The translations under genes and the position numbers were made by a program. The notes below the pieces were generated by a model. It made no database searches. It was not told the origin of the DNA and saw only the letters and a list, made by a program, of their open reading frames with translations. This document shows positions 17,835 through 29,732 of a stretch of DNA of 64,000 bases, in pieces. How positions within the stretch are numbered: the first letter of the stretch is position 1; each line of letters opens with the position of its first letter. The DNA is taken from the NCBI RefSeq assembly GCF_017355405.1, contig NZ_CP061177.1:3470501-3534500 (forward strand), in the 5' to 3' direction. The DNA is from Roseomonas haemaphysalidis (lineage in GTDB: Bacteria > Pseudomonadota > Alphaproteobacteria > Acetobacterales > Acetobacteraceae).

Positions 17835-18803
17835 TCAGGCGATGAAGATGTCGGCGGGGCTGTCGGCGCGCAGGCTGTCGCCCAGCTCCAGCCCGATGCG
17901 CTCGGCATCCGCCACCGCGCCGTGCAGCGAGCGCTTCAGGAGAAAGGAGCCGTCCGGGCGCGCCACCAGCCCGGTCAGGATCAGCTGGCCGTCCGGCAGC
18001 AGCCGGGCGTGGCCGCCGATCGGCGTGCGGCAGGAGCCGTCCAGCGCCGCCAGCAGCGCCCGCTCGGCGCGCGACACGGCACGGGCTTCCTGGTCCTCGA
18101 TGCCGGCCAGCAGCTCGTGCAGCTCCAGGTCGGATTCGCGCACCGTGACGCCGACGATGCCCTGGCCGGCGGCCGGCACCATGGCTTCCGGGCTGATCAC
18201 CACGGAGGCACGCTCGGCCATGCCCAGGCGCTTCAGCCCGGCCAGGGCCAGCAGGGTGGCATCCGCCTCCCCCGCCGCCAGCTTGGCGAGGCGCGAGCCG
18301 ACATTGCCGCGGATCATGCCGACCCGCAGGTCCGGCCGCGCATGCAGCAGCTGCGCCTGGCGCCTGAGGCTGGCGGTGCCGATCAGCGCGCCCACCGGCA
18401 GGGCGCCGAAGGGGTCCGCCGCGTCCGGCACGCCGCATTGCGGGCCGAGGATCAGCGCGTCCCGCGCGTCTTCCCGCCGCAGGGTGCAGGCCAGCACGAT
18501 GCCGGGTGGCATCTCGGTTTCCAGGTCCTTCAGGCTGTGCACGGCGAAGTCGATCCGCCGGTCCAACAGGGCCTCGTGGATTTCCTTGGCGAACAGGCCC
18601 TTGCCGCCGATATCCGCCAGCCGCTGGTCCTGGATGCGGTCGCCGGAGGTGGCGATCACATGTTCCTCGAAGGCGTTGACGTTGCGCAGCACGGGGCAGA
18701 ACCGCGTCACGAGGTCCAGAAAGGTGCGGGTCTGCCACAGGGCGAGCGGCGAGCCCCGCGTGCCCACGCGCAACGGCAGCGAGCGCCGCGCATGCGGGGC
18801 CAT
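17835..18803 (-). CDS. hemC: Hydroxymethylbilane synthase (porphobilinogen deaminase)
   Basis: Condenses four porphobilinogen molecules to hydroxymethylbilane. With the start at 18803 ([17 protein letters not shown]) it has 322 residues, the usual size, with the family opening [16 protein letters not shown]. The catalytic region [10 protein letters not shown] lies near residues 86-95 and the dipyrromethane cofactor is held by Cys258 in [10 protein letters not shown]. ATGs at 18911 and 18923 are in frame and would add 36 to 40 residues of low-complexity leader. None of the three has a clear Shine-Dalgarno, and I prefer the family-length start. First gene of the heme operon, divergent from tsaD. 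Confidence 0.93.
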   Translation of the reverse strand: MAPHARRSLPLRVGTRGSPLALWQTRTFLDLVTRFCPVLRNVNAFEEHVIATSGDRIQDQRLADIGGKGLFAKEIHEALLDRRIDFAVHSLKDLETEMPPGIVLACTLRREDARDALILGPQCGVPDAADPFGALPVGALIGTASLRRQAQLLHARPDLRVGMIRGNVGSRLAKLAAGEADATLLALAGLKRLGMAERASVVISPEAMVPAAGQGIVGVTVRESDLELHELLAGIEDQEARAVSRAERALLAALDGSCRTPIGGHARLLPDGQLILTGLVARPDGSFLLKRSLHGAVADAERIGLELGDSLRADSPADIFIA

Positions 18804-18959
18804 GGCGGTGGCTTCGGTGCCGGTTCGCAGGTCGGCGGGGGCGGCGCAGACCTGCGGATAAGCGAAGTCGCCCGCCGCGGCAGACGGCGATGCGGGGTGG
18901 GCAAGGGACATGGCGCGCGTCATAGAACCGCCACACCCGATGGGGAAGGCAGAATAAGG

Positions 18960-20033
18960 ATGCGTGGCGTGGGGTTGGACAATTGGTCCAGGGCGGGGTG
19001 GTCCCATGGGGGCGGGCCGGTGCTGGGGCTGGAGGCGAGCTGCGACGAGACGGCGGCCGCCGTGCTGGCGCCCGACGGCACCATCCTGGCCGAGGCCGTG
19101 CGCTCCCAGCTGGCCGAGCACACCCCCTTCGGCGGCGTGGTGCCGGAGATCGCCGCCCGCGCCCACCTGGCCCACCTGCCGGCGCTGACCGCCAAGGTGC
19201 TGGCGGAGGCGGGCATCGCGGCCGCCGACCTGGGCGGCATCGCCGCCACCTCCGGCCCCGGGCTGATCGGCGGGCTGATCGTCGGCGCCACCTTCGGCAA
19301 GGGCATGGCCATCGCGCTGGACAAGCCCTTCGTGGCGGTGAATCACCTGGAAGGGCACGCGCTGACGGCGCGCATCCCCGGCATGGTGCCGGGCGGCGTG
19401 GAATTCCCCTTTCTCCTGCTGCTGCTGTCCGGCGGCCACTGCCAGTGCGTGGCGGTGGAGGGGCTCGGCCGCTACCGCCGCCTCGGCTCCACGCTGGACG
19501 ACGCGGTGGGCGAGGCCTTCGACAAATCCGCCAAGCTGCTCGGCCTGCCCTGGCCCGGCGGCCCGGCGCTGGAAGCCCTGGCCCGGACCGGCGACCCGAA
19601 GCGCTTTCCCCTGCCCCGGCCGATGCTGCGCCGCCCGGGCTGCGACTTCTCCTTCAGCGGCCTCAAGACCGCCGTGGCCCAGACGGTGCCCAAGCTGGCC
19701 AGTGACCAGGACCGCGCCGACCTCGCCGCCGCCTTTCAATACGTGGTCGCCGCCGTGCTGGCGGACCGCGCCTCCAACGCGCTGGGCATGATGCCGGGCG
19801 CCACCGCCATGGTGGTGGCCGGCGGCGTCGCCGCCAACCAGGGCGTGCGCGCCGCGCTGCACGGCGTGGCGGAAGCGCACGGGCTGCCGCTGGTGGCGCC
19901 CCCCATCCGGCTGTGCACGGACAATGCCGTGATGATCGCCTGGGCGGGGATCGAGCGCCTGCGCGCCGGCCTGTCCGACCCCCTCGACCACGCGCCCCGG
20001 CCCCGCTGGCCGCTGGCGGAGCTATCTGCATGA
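18960..20033 (+). CDS. tsaD: tRNA N6-adenosine threonylcarbamoyltransferase
   Basis: Kae1/TsaD family enzyme that, with TsaB and TsaE, transfers threonylcarbamoyl to A37 of tRNAs reading ANN codons. A protein of 357 residues with [15 protein letters not shown] near residue 22, the metal ligands His129 and His133 in [11 protein letters not shown], and [10 protein letters not shown] in the ATPase-like C-terminal half. The N-terminus is about 20 residues longer than usual ([13 protein letters not shown]), but ATG 18960 is preceded by GGAAGG and AAGG and no better start is seen. Its stop overlaps the rlmJ start (ATGA). Confidence 0.95.
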   Translation: MRGVGLDNWSRAGWSHGGGPVLGLEASCDETAAAVLAPDGTILAEAVRSQLAEHTPFGGVVPEIAARAHLAHLPALTAKVLAEAGIAAADLGGIAATSGPGLIGGLIVGATFGKGMAIALDKPFVAVNHLEGHALTARIPGMVPGGVEFPFLLLLLSGGHCQCVAVEGLGRYRRLGSTLDDAVGEAFDKSAKLLGLPWPGGPALEALARTGDPKRFPLPRPMLRRPGCDFSFSGLKTAVAQTVPKLASDQDRADLAAAFQYVVAAVLADRASNALGMMPGATAMVVAGGVAANQGVRAALHGVAEAHGLPLVAPPIRLCTDNAVMIAWAGIERLRAGLSDPLDHAPRPRWPLAELSA

Positions 20034-20857
20034 ACTACCGCCACGCCTTTCACGCCGGCAACTTCGCCGACTGCATGAAGCACGCGCTGCTGCTGCGGCT
20101 GCTGACGCGGCTCGCCGCCAAGGACAAGCCGTTCCGGGTTCTGGACACCCATGCCGGCATCGGCCTCTACGACGTCTCGGCCAGCGAGGCCGAGCGCACC
20201 GGCGAATGGCAGCGCGGCGTCGGCCGGCTGCTGGAGATCGAGACGGGCCCGCTGGCGGAATGGCTGGCCCTGCTGAAGCGCGCCGGCTTTCCGCCCCGCT
20301 ACCCCGGCAGCCCCAGCCTGACCCGCATGGTGCTGCGCCCCGAGGACCGGCTGGTCTTGTGCGAGCTGCACGAGCAGGACTTCACGACGCTGCGCGCGCT
20401 GTTCCGCGGCGACCCGCAGGTGGCCGTGCACCGGCGCGACGGCTGGGAAGCGCTGACCGCGCTCACGCCCTTTCCCGAAAAGCGCGGGCTGGTGCTGGTG
20501 GACCCGCCCTTCGAGAAGGAAGGCGAGTTCGAGCGCATGGCCGCCGGCATCGCCGCCTGCGCCCACCGCTTCCGCGCCGGCGTGCAGGCCGCCTGGTACC
20601 CGATCAAGCACCGCACCCCCGTGCGCGCCTTCCACACCGCGCTGGCCGAAAGCGGCGTGCGCGACATCATCGCCTGCGAGTTCTGGCTGCGCGAGCCGAC
20701 CGACCCGCAGCGGTTGAACGGCTGCGGGCTGATCGTCGTCAACCCGCCCTGGAAGTTCGAGGAGGAAGCGCGCGAGATCCTCGCCGCCCTGGTGCAGAAC
20801 CTGGGCGACGACGAGCGTGGCCAGGGCATCGCCGTCACGCGGATCGCCGCCGAATGA
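20030..20857 (+). CDS. rlmJ: 23S rRNA (adenine(2030)-N(6))-methyltransferase RlmJ
   Basis: SAM-dependent N6-adenine methyltransferase that modifies A2030 of 23S rRNA. A protein of 275 residues, the family length, opening [18 protein letters not shown], which is almost invariant in RlmJ. The catalytic motif IV is DPPF within [27 protein letters not shown] is the SAM-binding region. The ATG overlaps the tsaD stop and its own stop overlaps the gpsA ATG, so the three genes tsaD-rlmJ-gpsA are translationally coupled. Confidence 0.94.
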   Translation: MNYRHAFHAGNFADCMKHALLLRLLTRLAAKDKPFRVLDTHAGIGLYDVSASEAERTGEWQRGVGRLLEIETGPLAEWLALLKRAGFPPRYPGSPSLTRMVLRPEDRLVLCELHEQDFTTLRALFRGDPQVAVHRRDGWEALTALTPFPEKRGLVLVDPPFEKEGEFERMAAGIAACAHRFRAGVQAAWYPIKHRTPVRAFHTALAESGVRDIIACEFWLREPTDPQRLNGCGLIVVNPPWKFEEEAREILAALVQNLGDDERGQGIAVTRIAAE

Positions 20858-21837
20858 GCCGGGTCGCCGTGATCGGCGCCGGGGCCTGGGGCACCGCGCT
20901 GGCGATCCAGGCGGTGCGCGCCGGCGCGGGGGCCACGCTTTGGGCACGCGACCACGGCCGCGCCGGCGCCATGCAAGCGACGCGCGACAATGCCGCCCAC
21001 CTGCCCGGCGTGGCCTTGCCGGACGGGCTGCGCGTCACCGCCGATGCGGCCGAGGCGCTGGATGGCGCGACGCTGGCGCTGCTGGTGGTGCCGGCGCAGC
21101 ATCTCGGCACCGTGCTCAGCACGCTGCCCGCGCTGCCGCCCGTGCTGATCGCCGCCAAGGGCGTGGAGCTCGGCACCCTGCGCCTGCCGCTGGAGGTGTT
21201 GCTGGACGCCCGCCCGGGCCTCGCCGCCGGCGTGCTGTCCGGCCCCAACTTCGCGCGCGAGGTGGCGATGGGCCTGCCCGCCGCCGCCGTGGTCGCCAGC
21301 ACCGACGCGGCGCTGCGCGACGACGCGGCGCACCGCCTGTCCAACGCCTCCTTCCGCCTTTATGGCCAGGACGACCCGGTGGGTGCCGAGGTCGGGGGCG
21401 CGGCCAAGAACGTCATCGCCATCGCCGCCGGCGCGGTGATCGGCGCCGGGCTGGGCGAGAACGCCCGCGCCGCGCTGGTGACGCGCGGCCTGGCCGAGAT
21501 CGGGCGCCTTGCCGTGGCGCTGGGCGGCAAGGCGGAAACGGTGGCGGGCCTGTCCGGCCTGGGCGACCTGCTGCTGACCTGCACGGGTGGCAGCAGCCGC
21601 AACTTCTCGCTCGGCGTGGCGCTGGGCCAGGGCCGCGCGCTGGCCGACATCCTGGCCGAGCGCAACAGCGTGACCGAAGGCGTGGCCACCGCCCCCGCCC
21701 TGCTGGCCCGCGCGGCCCGGGCGGGGGTGGCCATGCCCATCACCGCCGCCGTCGCCGCCGTGCTGGCGGGAAAGGCCGACGTGGCAGGAGCCGTGCGCCA
21801 ACTGATGGCGCGGCCGTTGCGGCAGGAGGGCGCGTGA
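20854..21837 (+). CDS. gpsA: Glycerol-3-phosphate dehydrogenase [NAD(P)+]
   Basis: Reduces dihydroxyacetone phosphate to sn-glycerol 3-phosphate, the backbone for phospholipid synthesis. A protein of 327 residues with the N-terminal Rossmann motif VIGAGAWGTALA (residues 5-16), the SGPNFAREVAMGLPAA block and the catalytic Lys in GGAAKNVIAIAAG. AGLSGLGDLLLTCTG and SRNFSLGVALG are C-terminal family signatures. It is the last gene of the tsaD-rlmJ-gpsA group; repeat copy A follows 16 bases later. Confidence 0.95.
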   Translation: MSRVAVIGAGAWGTALAIQAVRAGAGATLWARDHGRAGAMQATRDNAAHLPGVALPDGLRVTADAAEALDGATLALLVVPAQHLGTVLSTLPALPPVLIAAKGVELGTLRLPLEVLLDARPGLAAGVLSGPNFAREVAMGLPAAAVVASTDAALRDDAAHRLSNASFRLYGQDDPVGAEVGGAAKNVIAIAAGAVIGAGLGENARAALVTRGLAEIGRLAVALGGKAETVAGLSGLGDLLLTCTGGSSRNFSLGVALGQGRALADILAERNSVTEGVATAPALLARAARAGVAMPITAAVAAVLAGKADVAGAVRQLMARPLRQEGA

Positions 21838-21852
21838 TGGCCGGCGTGGCAG

Positions 21853-21985
21853 GAAGGTCGCGGAAAGAATTTCCCGAGCCCCTTCTTTTTCCTGTTCTAT
21901 TTTCGGCCGTGCCCGCTGGCCGCTTCTGCGCTGAAGACAAACAGAAAAAAGATGGGGTTTCAGGGGAATTCCTTCCCCTGACCTT
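21853..21985. repeat. Dispersed inverted-pair element, copy A
   Basis: Copy A of the four-copy element described in the findings (others at 36185, 47326 and 57213). It is the most diverged. Its right unit (about 21940-21985) has AAAAAAGATGGGG, then the hairpin AGGGGAATTCCTTCCCCT and GACCTT. Its left unit (about 21853-21893) is the reverse-complement counterpart with GGAAAGAATTTCC in place of the perfect hairpin. It fills the gpsA-methyltransferase gap. Confidence 0.75.
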
Positions 21986-22009
21986 TTCCCCCGCCCCGGA
22001 CATACGCCC

Positions 22010-23119
22010 ATGACCCCCGGCTTCGAGATCTTCCTGGCCGGCGTTCCCGGCTTGGAATCCGCTTTGTTCGAGGAGGTGCGCGGCAAGGGCTTCAAGCAGC
22101 CGAAGCTGGTGCCCGGCGGCGTGACCATCCGTGGCGGCTGGCCGGAGGTGTGGCGCGCCAATCTGTGGATCCGGGGCGGCAGCCGGGTGCTGGCGCGCGT
22201 CGCCAGCTTCCGCGCCGTGCATTTCGCGCAGTTGGACGAGCGCGCCCGCGCCGTGCCCTGGGCCACGCTGCTGCGGCCGGACGTGCCATTCCGCGTCGAG
22301 GCGACCTGCGCCGGCTCCCGCCTGTATCATTCCGACGCCGTGGCCCAGCGGGTCGAGACGGCGATCCGCGACACGCTGGGCGCGCAGCCGGCGCCGGATG
22401 CCGGGGTGGTGGTGCGGGTCAGGCTGGAAAACGACCTTTGCACCCTCAGCCTGGATACCTCGGGCGAACTGCTGCACAAGCGCGGCTACAAGGAGGCCGT
22501 GGCCCGCGCGCCGATGCGCGAAACGCTGGCGGCGCTGTTCCTGCGGGAATGCGGCTTTGAGGGCAACGAGCCGGTGCTGGACCCCATGTGCGGCTCCGGC
22601 ACCTTCGTGATCGAGGCCGCCGAGATCGCCGCCCGGTTGAATCCCGGCCGCCACCGCCACTTCGCCTTTGAGCAGCTGGCGGGCTTCGACGATGCCGCCT
22701 GGCAGGCGATGCGCGCCGTGCGCAGCGCGCGCGAGCCCGCCGCCCGGTGCTACGGCAGCGACCGAGACGCCGGCGCCATCGCCATGGCGCGGGCCAATGC
22801 CGAGCGCGCGGGCGTCGGCGGCCAGACCGAGTTCCATCACCGTGCCATCAGCGATGTCACGCCGCCCGAGGGGCCGCCCGGGCTGGTCATCGTGAACCCA
22901 CCCTACGGCACCCGCATCGGCGACAAGGCGCAGCTGGCCAACCTGTACCGCGCCCTGGGGCGGGTGCTGCTGGAACGCTTCGCCGGCTGGCGCGCCGGCA
23001 TCGTCACCAGCGACCCGGCGCTGGCCTATGCGACCACCCTGCCCTTTCTGCCCAAGGGGCCGCCGGTGCCGCATGGCGGGCTGCGGATCTCGCTGTACCG
23101 GACGGGGGTGCTGGGCTGA
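22010..23119 (+). CDS. THUMP-domain class I SAM-dependent RNA methyltransferase (RlmL N-terminal half-like)
   Basis: A protein of 369 residues. The N-terminus (about 1-60) resembles a ferredoxin-like domain, residues 60-160 a THUMP RNA-binding domain (with LCTLSLDTSGELLHKRGYK at its end), and residues 160-369 the methyltransferase. The SAM motif is DPMCGSGTFVIEAA and the catalytic motif is NPPYG in IVNPPYGTRIGD. This is the layout of enzymes forming m2G in 23S rRNA (the first half of RlmL/YcbY) or in tRNA. The exact target is uncertain. The start MTPGFEIFLAGVPGLE at 22010 is the natural family start, just after repeat copy A. Confidence 0.9.
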   Translation: MTPGFEIFLAGVPGLESALFEEVRGKGFKQPKLVPGGVTIRGGWPEVWRANLWIRGGSRVLARVASFRAVHFAQLDERARAVPWATLLRPDVPFRVEATCAGSRLYHSDAVAQRVETAIRDTLGAQPAPDAGVVVRVRLENDLCTLSLDTSGELLHKRGYKEAVARAPMRETLAALFLRECGFEGNEPVLDPMCGSGTFVIEAAEIAARLNPGRHRHFAFEQLAGFDDAAWQAMRAVRSAREPAARCYGSDRDAGAIAMARANAERAGVGGQTEFHHRAISDVTPPEGPPGLVIVNPPYGTRIGDKAQLANLYRALGRVLLERFAGWRAGIVTSDPALAYATTLPFLPKGPPVPHGGLRISLYRTGVLG

Positions 23120-23136
23120 CCGCCAGGCGAAAGCAG

Positions 23137-23255
23137 GGTTCTTTTTTGGAAAAAAGAACCAAAAAACTTTTGCCAATCTGGCGTGGTGTCAGGAGTTCCG
23201 CGCTGCGCCGCTGACAAACAAAGTCTTTTTGCTTCTTTTTCTTCAGAAAAAGAAG
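23137..23255. repeat. AT-rich double hairpin between convergent genes
   Basis: Two perfect 11-bp hairpins with 2-nt loops. The first pairs GGTTCTTTTTT (23137-23147) with AAAAAAGAACC (23150-23160). The second pairs CTTCTTTTTCT (23232-23242) with AGAAAAAGAAG (23245-23255). They sit in a T/A-rich patch in an otherwise GC-rich genome, between the methyltransferase gene and the convergent ccmB. A bidirectional terminator is the simplest role. A mobile or REP-like palindrome is an alternative. Confidence 0.6.
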
Positions 23256-23359
23256 ACGCTCCGCTTGCAATGCTTCTCCACCCGGCCCCGGTAATGGAAC
23301 CCGCTACCGCAGCAGCAGCGCCACCGCAGCCACTAGCAGCGGGGCCAGCAGGGCGTGCA

Positions 23360-23461
23360 TCAGCCCCGTGCCGGCACCGCGGACTTCGACAGGGCGCCGA
23401 GGATCAGGGCGAGGAGCCCGGCGTAGAAGGCGGTCCGGGCGGGGCAGGTCATGCGGCCCAT
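23360..23461 (-). CDS. Possible small membrane peptide downstream of ccmB
   Basis: A short minus-strand frame reads MGRMTCPARTAFYAGLLALI and continues to 33 residues ending SKSAVPARG, with one hydrophobic helix. A second tiny hydrophobic frame (MHALLAPLLVAAVALLLR) follows directly. CcmD, a small membrane protein of the cytochrome c system, often follows ccmB or ccmC, but this peptide does not clearly match it. There is no strong ribosome site. I list it as a possibility only. The rest of 23120-23495 holds the double hairpin and nothing else recognisable. Confidence 0.2.
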   Translation of the reverse strand: MGRMTCPARTAFYAGLLALILGALSKSAVPARG

Positions 23462-23495
23462 GCCTGCAAAGGCCGGGCGGCCTGCCCAGCGTGCT

Positions 23496-24146
23496 TCAAT
23501 CCGCTCGCAGCGCGGCGCCAGCCGCCAGCGGCGCCAGCGGCAGCGCCGCCGCCACCAGGGCGCCCAGCAGCAGCACAAAGGGCCGGGCCGCCACGCCGCT
23601 GGCCGCCGCCTCGATCGCGGCGGCGCCGAAGATCATGGCTGGAATGGCCAGCGGCAGCACCAGCAGCGGCAGCAGCACGCCGCCCCGCCGGGCGCCCAGC
23701 GTCAGCGCCGCGCCGGCGGTGCCGAGCAGGGACAGGAACAGCGTGGCCAGCCCCAGCACCAGCGTGGCGGCGCCCCAGGCGGGGGTGGGCAGGTTCAGCA
23801 TGGCGCAGGCCACGGGGCTGGCCAGCAGCAGCGGCCCGCCGGTGGTGAGCCAGTGCGCCAGGGCCTTGACCAGGGCGATCTGCGGGCCGGACAGGCCGGA
23901 CAAGAGCAACTGGTCCAGCGATCCGTCCTCGGCCTCGGCGGCGAACAGGCGGTCCAGCGGCAGCAGGGCGGCCAGCAGGGCGCTGGCCAGCAGGGCGCCG
24001 GGGGCGAGCCGCGCCAGCGTGTCCGGCGCCGGGCCGACGCCAAAGGGAAACAGGGCGCAGACCAGCAGAAAAAATAGCATGGCCGCCAGGGTGTCCCCCG
24101 GGTGCCGCGCCGCGAGCCGCCATTCGCGGGCCAGCAGGGCGATCAC
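23496..24146 (-). CDS. ccmB: Heme exporter protein CcmB (ABC permease)
   Basis: Membrane subunit of the CcmAB(CD) complex of cytochrome c maturation system I, which drives release of holo-CcmE. A protein of 216 residues with about six hydrophobic helices. It opens [23 protein letters not shown], as CcmB proteins do, and has the [26 protein letters not shown] block that contacts CcmA. Its ATG overlaps the ccmA stop. No ccmC or other ccm gene follows in the window, so the rest of the system must be elsewhere. Confidence 0.92.
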   Translation of the reverse strand: MIALLAREWRLAARHPGDTLAAMLFFLLVCALFPFGVGPAPDTLARLAPGALLASALLAALLPLDRLFAAEAEDGSLDQLLLSGLSGPQIALVKALAHWLTTGGPLLLASPVACAMLNLPTPAWGAATLVLGLATLFLSLLGTAGAALTLGARRGGVLLPLLVLPLAIPAMIFGAAAIEAAASGVAARPFVLLLGALVAAALPLAPLAAGAALRAD

Positions 24147-24760
24147 GCGCCGACACCCGGCGAAGCGGCGTCCAGCCGCAGCTCGCGCGCCCCGGGCAGC
24201 GGCAGGTCGACGTGGGTGGCGGCCAGCACCATGCCGCCGCGGGCGCGGTGGGCGGCGAGCAAGGCGCCGAAGCGCCCGATGCTGGCGGCGTCCAGCCCGA
24301 CGCTCGGCTCATCCAGCAGCCACAGCGGCACGGGGGCCAGCGCCAGGCGGGCCAGGGCGGCGCGGCGCTTCTGGCCGGCGGACAGCATGCGCGCGGGCAG
24401 CGGCGCCAGTTCCTCCAGCCCCACGGCGGCCAGCGCCTCCGCCACCGATCCGCCCCACAGCGCGGCCCAGAAGCCCAGGTTCTCAGCCAGCGTCAGGCCG
24501 GGCTTCAGGGCGTCGGCATGCGCGAGGTAGCGCAGGCGGGCGGCATGGGCCGGGCGGTCGGCCAGGGCATCGGCGCCATCCCACAGCAGCCGGCCCTCGG
24601 CGGGGGGCACCAGCCCGGCCAACAGGCGCAGCAGGGTGGACTTGCCGGCGCCGTTGGGGCCGGTCAGCAGCAAGGCCTCGCCCGGCGCACAGCCGAAGCC
24701 CAGCCCCGCGAAGACCACCCGTTCCCCGCGCACCGCCGCCAGTTCCACCGCCTGCAACAT
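24143..24760 (-). CDS. ccmA: Heme ABC exporter ATP-binding protein CcmA
   Basis: ATPase subunit partner of CcmB. A protein of 205 residues from ATG 24760 ([20 protein letters not shown]). The Walker A is [18 protein letters not shown], the signature is [14 protein letters not shown] (CcmA proteins commonly have SAGQ in place of SGGQ) and the Walker B is [13 protein letters not shown]. The frame is open upstream, but the conserved start and length fit 24760. It runs divergent from acnA with about 70 bases between the two starts. Confidence 0.93.
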   Translation of the reverse strand: MLQAVELAAVRGERVVFAGLGFGCAPGEALLLTGPNGAGKSTLLRLLAGLVPPAEGRLLWDGADALADRPAHAARLRYLAHADALKPGLTLAENLGFWAALWGGSVAEALAAVGLEELAPLPARMLSAGQKRRAALARLALAPVPLWLLDEPSVGLDAASIGRFGALLAAHRARGGMVLAATHVDLPLPGARELRLDAASPGVGA

Positions 24761-24831
24761 GCCACCCCCGCCCCGGGTCCTCATAGACCGGTAAAGGCTG
24801 GCGTGTAATAAGCGGGCCGGTTCGCAGCAAT

Positions 24832-27558
<2,727 letters not shown>

Positions 27559-27588
27559 CGGCGCGCCCCGCGCGGGGCGGATGAAAGG

Positions 27589-27621
27589 GGGCGCGGTCCG
27601 GCAACGGGCCGCGCCCTTTTT
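27589..27621 (+). terminator. Rho-independent terminator of acnA
   Basis: GGGCGCGG (27589-27596) and CCGCGCCC (27609-27616) form an 8-bp GC stem closed by a 12-nt loop and followed by TTTTT (27617-27621), about 30 bases after the acnA stop. Confidence 0.85.
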
Positions 27622-27627
27622 CGTGCC

Positions 27628-27723
27628 TCAGCGGCGCGGCGGCGGGGCGGCGCCGAACAGGGGCGCGGCCCAGGGCAGCTGGCACAGGCTGCGCAGCAGG
27701 CTGGCGGTGGTGATCTTGTGCAT
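27628..27723 (-). CDS. Possible 31-residue peptide
   Basis: A short minus-strand frame reads MHKITTASLLRSLCQLPWAA and ends FGAAPPPRR. GGAG lies about 12 bases before the ATG. It has no membrane segment and no recognised family. It sits in the 348-bp gap between the acnA terminator and the lipid kinase gene. The remainder of that gap shows no other gene and no promoter I would defend. Confidence 0.25.
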   Translation of the reverse strand: MHKITTASLLRSLCQLPWAAPLFGAAPPPRR

Positions 27724-27906
27724 CGGGGTTGCTCCAGGTTTCGGGTCCGTGGCGCGACTATCCGCGACAAGCGTGAAGACTTCCTGAACCGGTGCCGCGA
27801 TGCTGCGACCGCGGCGGCGGGCGGGGCCGAGGTTCCGGCTGTTTGCCGCCCCACCCCGCGGCACCCCGCGCCGCAACCGCGAAGCCCAGCCCGCGTTGCC
27901 CGCCCG

Positions 27907-28848
27907 ATGACCCCGCCCTCCCCCCCGGCAGCCCGCCGCGCCGCCCTGTTGTTGAACCCGCGCGCCGGCACCGTGCTGGCGCGGCCGGAGTTGCTGCGGC
28001 TGATCCCCGAGGCGCTGCGGGCGGCGGGGCTGGATCTGCTGGAGCCGGACGTCGCCGCCGATGCCAGCATGGACGACAAGCTCGACGCCGCGCTGGCCCT
28101 ACGGCCCGAGGTGCTGGTGGTGGGCGGCGGCGACGGCAGCATCCGCGCCGCCGCCGCCCGGCTGGCGGGTGGCGCGGTGGCGCTGGCGGTGGTGCCGCTC
28201 GGCACGCTGAACCTCCTGGCACGCGACCTCGGCCTGCCGATGGAGCCGGAGGAGGCCGCCGCCGCGCTGCGCGGCGCGGTGTTCCGCGCCATCGACATCG
28301 GCGAGGTGAACGGCGAGGTGTTCCTGTGCCAGTCCGTGATCGGCCTGCCCAACCGCATGGGCCTGCACCGCGAGCGGGTGCGCGGCAAGGGGGGCCTCGC
28401 GGCGCGCTGGCGCGTCGTGGTGGGCTTCGCGCGCGCGTGGTGGCGCTATCCGCCGCAGCGGCTCGGCCTGCGGCTGGGCGACGCGGCGATCCGCCGGGTG
28501 TGGACCCGCGCCGTGTCCGTGGTGAACAACGAGTATTCCGAGGCGCCCGGCCGCATCTTCCACCGCGACCGGCTGGATGGCGGCGTGCTCAGCCTGCACG
28601 CGGCGCGTGACTTCGGGCTGTGGTGGGCCGTGCGGCTGCTGGCCGCCATGGCCATGGGCAAGTGGCGGCGCGGCGGCACCCTGATCTCGGGCAGCGCGCC
28701 GCAGCTCGCCATCCACAGCCGGCGCGGCCACCTCAGGGTGATGAACGACGGGGAAGCCATGCTGCTCAGGACGCCTTTGCGCTACGTCATCCGCCCGCGC
28801 GTGCTGCGCGTGCTGGCGCCCGCCCCCGCCGCGGAGCCGGCGGCATGA
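27907..28848 (+). CDS. Diacylglycerol kinase family lipid kinase
   Basis: A protein of 313 residues of the DAGK catalytic fold (YegS/sphingosine kinase-like). It opens with ARRAALLLNPRAG near residue 9, has the nucleotide-binding signature VVGGGDGSIRAAA around residue 75 and VVPLGTLNLLARDLGLP just after it. The substrate could be diacylglycerol, phosphatidylglycerol or another lipid. ATG 27907 (MTPPSPPAARRA) is the start that fits the family. The stop overlaps the ATG of the metallophosphoesterase gene, so the pair is coupled. Confidence 0.88.
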   Translation: MTPPSPPAARRAALLLNPRAGTVLARPELLRLIPEALRAAGLDLLEPDVAADASMDDKLDAALALRPEVLVVGGGDGSIRAAAARLAGGAVALAVVPLGTLNLLARDLGLPMEPEEAAAALRGAVFRAIDIGEVNGEVFLCQSVIGLPNRMGLHRERVRGKGGLAARWRVVVGFARAWWRYPPQRLGLRLGDAAIRRVWTRAVSVVNNEYSEAPGRIFHRDRLDGGVLSLHAARDFGLWWAVRLLAAMAMGKWRRGGTLISGSAPQLAIHSRRGHLRVMNDGEAMLLRTPLRYVIRPRVLRVLAPAPAAEPAA

Positions 28849-29696
28849 GGGTGCTGGACCACATCTCCGACCTGCATTTCAACCGCATCGACCCGATCGC
28901 GGCGGACGCCCTGCTGATGCGGCTGAACGACGACCCGGCGCATCTGGTGGTGGTCAGCGGCGACCTGACCATGCGCGCCCGCAACCGCGAATACCGCGCC
29001 GCCGCCGCCTTTCTGGCCAAGCTCAAGGCCCCCGTCATCTGCGTGCCGGGCAACCACGACATCACCGCCTTCTATCCGTGGGAGCGGTTCCTGCACCCCT
29101 TCGGCCGCTGGCACCACCACATCTCCCGCGAAACCGAGCCGCTGTGGCGGGACGAGGAGCTGGCGGTGATCGGCCTCAACACCGTGATCCGCGGCGGCCT
29201 GCACTTCGCCTGGGAAGGCGGCCGGGTCGGCCGGCAGGGGCTGGAGCACCTGCTGGAACGGCTGGACGCCCTGCCCAACAACCTGTTCCGCATCGTGGTC
29301 GCCCACCACCCCTTTCTGGCGCCGGAGGAACGGCCGGACACGCCGCTGGCCAAGCACGCCGCGCCGGCGCTGGAGCGGCTGTCCAAGGCGGGCGTGCGGC
29401 TGATCCTGTCCGGTCACTTGCACCGCGACTACGTGCGGCTGCACCGCGGTGCCGCGGGCGAGCGCGCGGGCCTGCTGCGCCGGCCGCGGCAGGACCTGCT
29501 GGTGGTGCAGGCGGGCTCGGCCATCTCCACCCGGCTGCGCGGCGACCCCAACGCCTACAACCGCATCGTCATCGACAAGAACGTCGCGCATATCGAGCCG
29601 CGGCGCTGGAACGGCGCCACCTGGGTGGCCGCCCCGGCGCCCGCCTGGCCGCAGCAGCGGGTGGGCGAGCCGGCGCCGGACAGCCCGGAAGGCTGA
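28845..29696 (+). CDS. Metallophosphoesterase (calcineurin-like, class III phosphodiesterase type)
   Basis: A protein of 283 residues with the full set of dimetal motifs: SDLHF (residues 8-12), VVSGDLTMRARNREY, CVPGNHD, VVAHHPF and LSGHLHRD. This set matches class III cyclic nucleotide phosphodiesterase-like and lipid-metabolic phosphoesterases. It is translationally coupled to the lipid kinase gene by ATGA. A related role in lipid or lipid A metabolism is an inference from the pairing. The C-terminal 20 residues are Pro/Ala-rich. Confidence 0.88.
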   Translation: MRVLDHISDLHFNRIDPIAADALLMRLNDDPAHLVVVSGDLTMRARNREYRAAAAFLAKLKAPVICVPGNHDITAFYPWERFLHPFGRWHHHISRETEPLWRDEELAVIGLNTVIRGGLHFAWEGGRVGRQGLEHLLERLDALPNNLFRIVVAHHPFLAPEERPDTPLAKHAAPALERLSKAGVRLILSGHLHRDYVRLHRGAAGERAGLLRRPRQDLLVVQAGSAISTRLRGDPNAYNRIVIDKNVAHIEPRRWNGATWVAAPAPAWPQQRVGEPAPDSPEG

Positions 29697-29732
29697 CCGC
29701 CGCCGGGGGCCTTTGACAAGCTGCAACGATGC

